Source: Streptomyces justiciae (lineage in GTDB: Bacteria > Actinomycetota > Actinomycetes > Streptomycetales > Streptomycetaceae). Taken from it: a stretch of DNA of 64,000 nt. Made by a program: the position numbers and the translations under genes. Positions within the stretch are counted from its first letter, which is position 1, and every line of letters begins with the position of its first letter. Of this stretch, positions 58,024 through 64,000 are shown piece by piece. Under the pieces are notes generated by a model. The model was not told the origin of the DNA. It did not search any database and saw only the letters and a list, made by a program, of their open reading frames with translations. The stretch lies in assembly GCF_015163075.1 (NCBI RefSeq), contig NZ_JADDXU010000006.1, positions 186,001-250,000 of the forward strand, read 5' to 3'.

Positions 58024-60003
58024 GTGAGCCGGAGGCTTCCGCTCGGTGAGCGTGAGACGGCCCGCACCGCCTGTGCACGTGGTCTGCTGCGGACGGGTGT
58101 GGTGGAGAAGACGGGTGCGGTGCTGTCGGCCGCCGTGCTCGCCGAGCGGGTGGGCTGGGCTGCGGATCTGGTGTCCGGCATGGCCGCCGGGCTGCTGGCC
58201 GCGCACTGGAGCGCCGTCGATGTGGGCCTACTGGCCTCGGGTGTGGATGCTGAGGGCCGCGGGCTGCCGTCGAACGCGTGGATGGCGCTGCGGCGTCTGG
58301 GCTGGACCACTGCCCCGGCCGACGGCATCCGTGTCAACGACCGGATCGTGCGCATGGCCCAGGAGCAGGCGGGGCGTCTGCTGCGGTCGGCGAAGTGGCG
58401 GGCCGACCTGACGACTGGAGTGATTGAGACGTGGCCCGCCGACCCCGCGAAGCGCACCCCAGGCGAGTGGGATGCCGTCCGCGAGGCGGTCCCCGAGGGC
58501 AAGCACCTGCCGTCCGGTGTGATCAGATCCCGGACCCGGCAGATCGCCGCCTTCACGGGCACGTACGGCCGCAAGCCGGCGGATGTTTTCGAGCTGGAGG
58601 CCGCACCCCGGGCTGCGCGGATGCTGCTGCTGTCCGCCTGCGACGGCCAGCAGGCCACCCTCGCCCGCGGTGATGATCCAGGCCGGGCGCTGCTGCGGCT
58701 GCAACTGCCCACCCGCCCCGATCCACGCTCCTATGGGGACTGGGCGTGGGTGGCCTGCCCCGTCACGCTCCCGCCCACCGTCCCGCCCGGCGCCCTGCTG
58801 CACCTGCCCACCCTGCGCGTCCGCTCCGCCCGGGTCCACGCGGACCTCGCCTACACCCATGCCGTACCCGCCGCCCGGAGCACCGGGCACACCGTGGCGC
58901 TGGGCGTGGACTGGGGTCTGAACACCTTGCTCAGCGCAGGCGCCGTCCGGCTTCACGACAACGGGACGATCACCGCGCTAGGAGCCGGTGCCCAGTTCCG
59001 GACGGCCGGTGTGCTGGCCAAGCAGCACCGGCTGCGCCGTCAGGGCGAGCAACTGCACGCCAAGACCGACCACTACCACCGGCTTATCAACGACACCGAG
59101 AGCCATCACCTGACCGGCAAACACGCCGTGCTGGCCGAGGAAGTCCGTCATTTGTCGGACCGGCGCTCGAACCTCAACGACGCCCTGGCCCGGTCCGCCG
59201 CCCGCTGGACGGTCGATCAGGCCATCGCCGCCCGCGCGAGTGTCATCTACGTCGAGGACCTGCGGTCGATGGAGGCCCGGGGCATGGGCCGCACTCTCAA
59301 CAGCCGCCTGTCCCAGCAGGTTCGCGGGCAGATCGTGGACCGGATGCGGCACCTGGCCGCCGAGGCCGGTGTCGCCGTGGTCACCGTCCCGGCCCGTGGC
59401 ACCTCACGGCACTGCCCTCGCTGCCTGGTTCCGCTACGCCACCGCAAAGCACCCGACCGACCCACCACACCCGGCTGGAAATGGGCCCTGTGCCCCAACC
59501 TCGACTGCCGCTGGCAGGGCGACCGCGACACCGGCGCATGGCAGCGGATCGCCGCCCGCGGCCTCACCCACCAGACCAAGACCGTCATCGACCGCACCAG
59601 CAACACCATGGTCATCCGCAGCGTGGTTGACCAGCTCGAAGCCACCGCCGTGGTCGAAGCGGCCACCACCGCACCAGTCTGCTGGGACCGGTCCAAGACC
59701 GGACCCACCCGGCACGCAACTCCACGCCCCGCGCCCAGGCGACGCGGGGCACCCTCCCCCACCGGCCCGACAGGACCGGTGGGAAAGCGTCCGGAGGGAC
59801 ACGCTCACACGGGCCGGAGGCAGCTGCCCCGCGCAGCCCACCGGCACCAGGGCGTGACGACGATCAGCACACCCGCCACCCGCCGACACCGGCCGAGAGG
59901 GGCGGCACTGGGCGCGGGATTCCACCTGCACACCCACGCCACCCCACCACGGTGGGCAGAACCCATGCCAGACCCCACAGTTCGCATGGGTTCGCTTAAC
60001 TGA
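58024..60003 (+). CDS. Long TnpB-like (IS605 OrfB/RuvC) transposon-associated nuclease, no TnpA
   Basis: A 659-residue protein. A ~285-residue N-terminal helical region precedes a RuvC-like nuclease: D296 in LGVDWGLNTLL, E411 in VIYVEDLRSMEARGMG and D502 in GDRDTGAW, with a zinc-finger insert CPRC...CPNLDC just before the third motif. This order is that of TnpB, an RNA-guided nuclease of IS200/IS605 elements. It is much longer than usual TnpB (about 400 aa). The last ~130 codons are Pro/Arg/His-rich and probably overlap a structured RNA. No TnpA gene is adjacent. GTG at 58024 follows GGAGGGG. Confidence 0.85.
   Translation: MSRRLPLGERETARTACARGLLRTGVVEKTGAVLSAAVLAERVGWAADLVSGMAAGLLAAHWSAVDVGLLASGVDAEGRGLPSNAWMALRRLGWTTAPADGIRVNDRIVRMAQEQAGRLLRSAKWRADLTTGVIETWPADPAKRTPGEWDAVREAVPEGKHLPSGVIRSRTRQIAAFTGTYGRKPADVFELEAAPRAARMLLLSACDGQQATLARGDDPGRALLRLQLPTRPDPRSYGDWAWVACPVTLPPTVPPGALLHLPTLRVRSARVHADLAYTHAVPAARSTGHTVALGVDWGLNTLLSAGAVRLHDNGTITALGAGAQFRTAGVLAKQHRLRRQGEQLHAKTDHYHRLINDTESHHLTGKHAVLAEEVRHLSDRRSNLNDALARSAARWTVDQAIAARASVIYVEDLRSMEARGMGRTLNSRLSQQVRGQIVDRMRHLAAEAGVAVVTVPARGTSRHCPRCLVPLRHRKAPDRPTTPGWKWALCPNLDCRWQGDRDTGAWQRIAARGLTHQTKTVIDRTSNTMVIRSVVDQLEATAVVEAATTAPVCWDRSKTGPTRHATPRPAPRRRGAPSPTGPTGPVGKRPEGHAHTGRRQLPRAAHRHQGVTTISTPATRRHRPRGAALGAGFHLHTHATPPRWAEPMPDPTVRMGSLN
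59959..59993 (+). ncRNA. Hairpin at the 3' end of the TnpB gene, candidate right end/omega-RNA element
   Basis: GAACCCATGC and GCATGGGTTC form a perfect 10-bp stem with a 15-nt loop, ten bases before the tnpB stop. IS200/IS605 right ends and TnpB guide RNAs lie at exactly this position. Another hairpin (CCCACCACGGTGGG region) precedes it. Confidence 0.45.
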
Positions 60004-60045
60004 TCAGAGACGCTACGCCCTCGGGTCCGCTCCCGTTTCCGGAGC

Positions 60046-60086
60046 CCGCGGACCGTTGAGTTCATCCCGCGGACAGTTGAGTTCAT
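60046..60086. repeat. 20-bp direct repeat with 21-bp period upstream of the FUSC gene
   Basis: CCGCGGACCGTTGAGTTCAT (60046-60065) and CCGCGGACAGTTGAGTTCAT (60067-60086) differ by one base. The period equals two helical turns. They lie between the tnpB stop and the FUSC start, in a region otherwise without a gene. Confidence 0.75.
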
Positions 60087-60234
60087 AAAGAAAGCGGCCT
60101 TCGGGCCAACCGTCACATCCCCGAAATACGGCCGTCCCAACTTCTCCCCCCGCGCGATCTACCGTGGACATCTACCGCCCGGCCACCGTCGCCCGAAGGC
60201 ACACCCCCGCCCTCGACCAGACGACAGGAGCCCA

Positions 60235-62097
60235 GTGTCCCGCCCGCTCGCCCTCCCGCCCTGGCTCGCCCACACCCTCCGCACCCAGCGCGGCCCCGTC
60301 CCCTGGAACGCTGTTTTGCGCGGCGCCCTCTCCGCCGGACCCCTCCTGCTCGCCGCCGTGCTCACCGACCGCACCTCCCTCGGTGTCGTCGCCGCCATCG
60401 CCGCGATGCTCGCCGGCATCAACGACCGGCCCGGCAGTCGGCGGGCCTCCGTGCAGCGGATCGGGCTCCCGGCAGTGGCAGGGGCACTGGGGATGCTCGT
60501 CGGGACGTACGCCGGACAGCACGTATCCGCTCTCCCTCTCACTCTTCTTCTCACCGGGCTCGGGCTGGTCGCGGGCGGCATGAGCGCCATCGGGCCCGTC
60601 GCCTCCGGCGCGGGGACGCAGCTGCTCGTCGCCTCCGCGATCGGGGCCGGGATGCCGCTGCCGGAGCCGGGCCCCGTGCGGGCGCTCGGCTATCTCGCCG
60701 GTGCCGCCTGGCTGCTCGGGCTGCGCCTGGCCCTGCCGACGCCCGGCTCGCTCGCCGGTGACTTCCGGTTCGACGGGGAACGGGAGGCGGTCGCGCGGGT
60801 GTACGACGCCGTCGCCGACCTCCTCGACGCGGTCGGCGCCGGCCACGCCACCGCGCGCCGCGCCGCCCTCACCGCCGCTCTCGACCACGCCCAGGACGCC
60901 CTCGCCGGGCCCCGACTGCGGCGTTACGCCAGCTCCGCCGCCGAACGGCGCCTGCACGCGCAGTACGCCGCCGCGCTCCCGCTCGCCGAGGCCGCCACCG
61001 CGCTCGCCTGGGCCGGCGAACCCCTGACCGGGCGGGCCTCGGCCGGTCCCCGGCGGCTCGCCACCGCCGTACGCGAGAACACGCACACCGGGCCGCTGCC
61101 CGCGCCCTCCCGGTCCGCCCCCGCGCTGCGCGCACTCGACGACGCCCTGCTGCACGCCGCCGAGGCCTTCGACCGCGGCAAGGGCGGAGATCTGCACACG
61201 CGTCGGAGGGCGGCCGGGGATCTGCTGCGGGCCGCGTTCGGCAGCGGCGGACGGGAGTACGGGCTGCGGGTCGCCCTCTGCTTCGGCGCCAGCGCCGCTA
61301 TCGCCCAGGGCCTGCACCACTCCCACTGGTACGGGCAGCACGAGCACTGGTACTGGCTGCCCGCCACCGCCGTCTTCCTCGTCAAGCCGGATCTGGGGCC
61401 GCTGGTCTCGCGGGTGCTGTGCCGGGCCGCGGGGACCGTCCTCGGCGCGCTCGTGTTCGCCGCCTTCGCCGCCGTACTGCCCCGGCCCGAGGGGCTCATC
61501 GCGCTCGTCGCCGTGAGCGGGGCGCTCATCCCCGTCGCCACCCGGCACTTTGCCGCCCAGACCGCTGTGGTCACCGTCCTCGTGCTCGCCCTGGTGATGG
61601 TCGGCGGGGAACCGCAGGCCTCCGTGAGCCGGATCGGCGAGACGCTGCTGGCCTGCGCGCTCGTGCTCGTCGTCGGTCATCTGCCGATGCCGGGGCAGCG
61701 CGGCGGCGGAGTACGGGCCCGGCTCGGCGCGGCGAGCGAGGCCGCCCAGGCCTATCTCTCCCACGTCCTGCACGAGACGGACCCGGACACCCACAGCCGT
61801 CGCGTCCGCTGGACCCTGCGCCGCGAGGCCTATCGCACGCTCGCCGAGGCCCGTACCGCCATCGCCCTCGCCGCCGCCGAACTCCCGCCGCTCGCCCGGC
61901 ACTCGGCGGGCGCGGGGGATGTCGTCGCCGTACTCGAGGAACTCGTCGACACGACCACGGCGTGTGCCGTGCACCTCGACGACTCGGGCCGACTCACATC
62001 GCGGCACACCGAACGGCTCGCCGGGTTGCTGGAGCAACTGGCGGAAGGGAAACATCATTTGCGGGTACGGCTGCCCGAACTGCCGCTGGCCGTCTAG
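60235..62097 (+). CDS. FUSC-family membrane protein (aromatic-acid-exporter-like)
   Basis: A 620-residue protein with two sets of membrane helices (about 25-165 and 350-475) separated and followed by cytoplasmic helical regions, the fusaric-acid-resistance (FUSC/YccS) layout. The second set contains HWYWLPATAVFLVKPDLGPLVSRVLCRAAGTVLGAL (partial), the most conserved block. Possibly an exporter of aromatic acids or drugs. AGGAG four bases before GTG 60235. Its TAG stop shares the CTAG tetranucleotide with the stop of the convergent EEP gene. Confidence 0.9.
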   Translation: MSRPLALPPWLAHTLRTQRGPVPWNAVLRGALSAGPLLLAAVLTDRTSLGVVAAIAAMLAGINDRPGSRRASVQRIGLPAVAGALGMLVGTYAGQHVSALPLTLLLTGLGLVAGGMSAIGPVASGAGTQLLVASAIGAGMPLPEPGPVRALGYLAGAAWLLGLRLALPTPGSLAGDFRFDGEREAVARVYDAVADLLDAVGAGHATARRAALTAALDHAQDALAGPRLRRYASSAAERRLHAQYAAALPLAEAATALAWAGEPLTGRASAGPRRLATAVRENTHTGPLPAPSRSAPALRALDDALLHAAEAFDRGKGGDLHTRRRAAGDLLRAAFGSGGREYGLRVALCFGASAAIAQGLHHSHWYGQHEHWYWLPATAVFLVKPDLGPLVSRVLCRAAGTVLGALVFAAFAAVLPRPEGLIALVAVSGALIPVATRHFAAQTAVVTVLVLALVMVGGEPQASVSRIGETLLACALVLVVGHLPMPGQRGGGVRARLGAASEAAQAYLSHVLHETDPDTHSRRVRWTLRREAYRTLAEARTAIALAAAELPPLARHSAGAGDVVAVLEELVDTTTACAVHLDDSGRLTSRHTERLAGLLEQLAEGKHHLRVRLPELPLAV

Positions 62098-63044
62098 CCG
62101 ATCCGCATCCACACGGGCGCGTGATCCGACCCCGGCGCCCCTCGCCGCTCCGCCGGGTCCGGGCCCACCGACGGCAGCCGGGGGACCTCCTCGCCCGGCA
62201 GGCCGGTGCCTGCCGACGTCACCCGGAAGACCAGGCGATGGCTCACCAGGATGTGGTCGATCAGCTCGCGGCGCCCGGAGTTGAGGCGGGAGTAGCGTTG
62301 TTCGAGGGGGATCATGGGGGCGGTGCTCCAGAGCCGTTCCACATCCCCCTTGTCCGGCTTGTCGAAGCCGGGTGTGCCGATCTCGGAACCCTGCGGGCCG
62401 AGCAGGATCTGCGTGGTGGCCGCCTGCACCTCGTCGTTCAGATCCCCCAGCACGGCCACGTCCCGCTCCCGCCCGTCACCCGCCAGCAGCACATCGGCCA
62501 GCGCGCGCAACGCCGTCGCCTCCGCCGCCCGCCGGTACAGCGCGTACGCTCCGTAGCGCGCCCGTTCGCCCTCGTCGCGGGGCACGAAGCGGCCGCCCGG
62601 ATACGACAGCAGCTTCGACTTCAGATGGCAGACCGCCGCCCGCAGCGGGCCGGCCTCCGTCGCCGCCTCCACCGCCAGGAAGCCGCGGCCCGCCTCCGCG
62701 GCCACCCCGCCCTCGTCGTCCGCCTGCACCGGACGCAGCCGTGCCGGGAACGCGTTCGCGTCGGACAGCACCTCCAACGGGACCCGGCTGAGGAACCCGA
62801 CCCGGATGCCCCGGCTGTCCGGGTGCCGGGACAGCCCGGTGTGCCAGTCGCCGTCCAGCATGCCGACCAGGTCCCGCAGCGCCTCCGGCTCACCGACCTC
62901 CTGCACGCCCAGCAGCGTCGGGTCGAGGGCCGTGATCGTGGCGGCGAGGGCGGCGAGCTTCGTCTCGTACGCGGTCTTGTCGGCCGGGCCGAACGGGCCG
63001 CCGGGGCGGTACAGGTTCTCCAGGTTCCAGGTGCCGATGAGCAT
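62094..63044 (-). CDS. Endonuclease/exonuclease/phosphatase (EEP) family protein
   Basis: A 316-residue EEP-fold protein: LIGTWNLENLYRPGG at the N-terminus (Asn), LGVQEVGEPEALRD (metal Glu), AVCHLKSKLL, VAVLGDLNDEV (Asp/Asn), LIDHILVSHRL and the terminal GSDHAPVWM (Asp-His). Members are phosphodiesterases acting on nucleic acids, lipids or sugars. No signal peptide. AAGGGGGA upstream of ATG 63044 supports the start. Confidence 0.9.
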   Translation of the reverse strand: MLIGTWNLENLYRPGGPFGPADKTAYETKLAALAATITALDPTLLGVQEVGEPEALRDLVGMLDGDWHTGLSRHPDSRGIRVGFLSRVPLEVLSDANAFPARLRPVQADDEGGVAAEAGRGFLAVEAATEAGPLRAAVCHLKSKLLSYPGGRFVPRDEGERARYGAYALYRRAAEATALRALADVLLAGDGRERDVAVLGDLNDEVQAATTQILLGPQGSEIGTPGFDKPDKGDVERLWSTAPMIPLEQRYSRLNSGRRELIDHILVSHRLVFRVTSAGTGLPGEEVPRLPSVGPDPAERRGAPGSDHAPVWMRIG

Positions 63045-63157
63045 GCCGGTCCCCCTTCCGGACGGTGTGGTGAGGCCAGCGTGCTCGTCCGGCCGACGCG
63101 GCGACAGAGTCGGGACACGATGCGCGGTTCGGCTCACGCGGCCCGACGACCACGCCG

Positions 63158-63163
63158 TACGTT
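63158..63163 (+). promoter_or_regulatory. -10-like TACGTT six bases before the amidohydrolase start
   Basis: TACGTT lies six bases before ATG 63170, without a ribosome binding site, consistent with a leaderless mRNA. Confidence 0.45.
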
Positions 63164-63169
63164 GGCGTG

Positions 63170-64000
63170 ATGACCGACTCTCCCGCCGACCTCGTCATCA
63201 CCGGATGCACCGCCCTCGTCCACGACGACGAGGAGCGCATCGGGTTCGAGGAGAACGCCACCATCGTCGTCCGGGGCGGTGTCATCGAGTCCCTCACGGC
63301 GACCGAACCGCCGCCGCCCGCCGCCGAACACATCGACGCCCGTGGGCAGGTGGCCATGCCCGGGCTCGTCAACTGTCACACCCACGCCCCGATGGTCGCG
63401 CTGCGCGGGGTCGCCGAGGATCTGCCGACCGAGGAGTGGTTCAACGACGTCGTCTGGCCCGTCGAGTCCAACCTCACCGAGCGGGACGTGGAGTTGGGCG
63501 CCCGGCTCGCCTGCGCGGAGATGATCCGCGGCGGCGTCACCTGTTTCGCCGACCACTACTTCTCGATGGACGCCGTCGCCTCGGTCGTCGAGGAGTGCGG
63601 CATCCGGGCGCACCTTGGCGAGGCCTACTTCTCCTCCCAGGGCCCTCAAGGGCGGGAGAAATCACTGGAGTTCGCGCTCCGGCACCGCGGCGGCGCCGCC
63701 GGTCGCATCACCACCGCCCTCGCCCCGCACGCCCCCTACACCGTCGATGACGCCGACCTCGCCGCCACCGCCGAACTGGCCCGCGCCCATGGCCTCCCCG
63801 TCCATCTCCACGCCGCCGAGAACCGCGACCAGGCCGACACCAGCCTCGAACGCCACGGCGTCACCCCCATCGAGGTGTTGGCCCGCACCGGCATCCTCGA
63901 CACCGACGTCCTCATCGCCCACGGCACCGGCATCCTCGACCGCGACCTGCCCGTCCTTGCCGGTGCCGGCGGTCGGGTCTCCGTCGCCACCGCGCCCCGC
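63170..64000 (+). CDS. Amidohydrolase, MtaD/SsnA/TrzN-like deaminase (3' end outside window)
   Basis: 277 codons are present and the frame is still open at the window edge. The metal-dependent hydrolase motifs appear in order: MPGLVNCHTHAPMVALRG (HxH), GVTCFADHYFSMDAV, LAPHAPYTVDD, PVHLHAAEN (His) and LIAHGTGI (His). This order fits the branch containing S-adenosylhomocysteine/5'-methylthioadenosine and guanine-type deaminases and s-triazine hydrolases. The exact substrate cannot be read. Confidence 0.9.
   Translation, partial: MTDSPADLVITGCTALVHDDEERIGFEENATIVVRGGVIESLTATEPPPPAAEHIDARGQVAMPGLVNCHTHAPMVALRGVAEDLPTEEWFNDVVWPVESNLTERDVELGARLACAEMIRGGVTCFADHYFSMDAVASVVEECGIRAHLGEAYFSSQGPQGREKSLEFALRHRGGAAGRITTALAPHAPYTVDDADLAATAELARAHGLPVHLHAAENRDQADTSLERHGVTPIEVLARTGILDTDVLIAHGTGILDRDLPVLAGAGGRVSVATAPR

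Overview
The window is chromosomal DNA of a Streptomyces species or a very close relative. The evidence is the extreme GC content with G/C at third codon positions, frequent GTG/TTG starts, core genes of streptomycete type (pyk, an ANTAR response regulator, polA, a four-domain rpsA, coaE, PepN with GAMEN/HExxH motifs), small actinobacterial families (SPW_0924-like, DUF6343, DUF3068, DUF4184) and several intergenic repeat types typical of Streptomyces. Most of it reads as core chromosome; the more accessory part is about 51-60 kb.

Layout. 0-4 kb: end of an MFS exporter, a metallopeptidase-like gene and a GH35 beta-galactosidase, divergent from an AraC regulator whose 3' end has been tandemly copied. 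4-7.7 kb: chorismate mutase, an orphan receiver protein and aminopeptidase N. 7.8-10.7 kb: a two-gene DesA/DesB-like siderophore-type operon (PLP decarboxylase plus amine N-hydroxylase), convergent with a Tat-exported 5'-nucleotidase. 12.7-16.7 kb: a SIMPL protein, pyruvate kinase, an HTH/LAGLIDADG protein beside an unusual tRNA-Leu(CAA), and the ANTAR regulator. 16.8-22.5 kb: the complete branched-chain amino-acid ABC operon livK-livH-livM-livG-livF with a strong hairpin between livK and livH. 22.8-26.7 kb: a lipoprotein pair, a hotdog thioesterase and an FdhF/YdeP-type molybdopterin oxidoreductase with a TetR-like operator. 27-30 kb: polA with a degenerate proofreading domain. 30-38 kb: membrane proteins, a secreted lytic transglycosylase, the SPW_0924/DUF3068 pair, and a methyltransferase-HrpB helicase operon. 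38.5-42.6 kb: rpsA with a clear promoter and structured leader, a PAC2 protein, coaE and a TPR protein. 43-48 kb: acyltransferase, methyltransferase, DoxX, S4 RNA-binding protein, family-5 uracil-DNA glycosylase and proline iminopeptidase. 48-51 kb: a hydantoin/allantoin-type unit (GntR regulator, NCS1 permease, racemase) with a palindromic operator. 51-54 kb: GH6 glycosidase, GNAT and RidA. 54.3-57.7 kb: a TIR-NTPase gene divergent from a stand-alone paralogue of its own C-terminal domain, followed by a nucleotidyltransferase. 58-60 kb: a lone, long TnpB-like nuclease. 60.2-64 kb: FUSC membrane protein, EEP phosphohydrolase and the start of an amidohydrolase.

Two themes stand out. First, the TIR-NTPase locus looks like an antiphage-type system: the C-terminal domain is preceded by a perfect in-frame ribosome binding site and ATG, and a diverged copy of that domain is encoded on the opposite strand 38 bp away. 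Second, the window has many short tandem duplications: 40 bp x4 at the AraC gene end, 13 bp x3 before the transglycosylase gene, 21 bp x6 inside hrpB, 21 bp x2 in coaE, 51 bp x3 before GH6, 33 bp x3 inside a GNAT gene, and 21 bp x2 before the FUSC gene. Several lie in coding sequence and keep frame.
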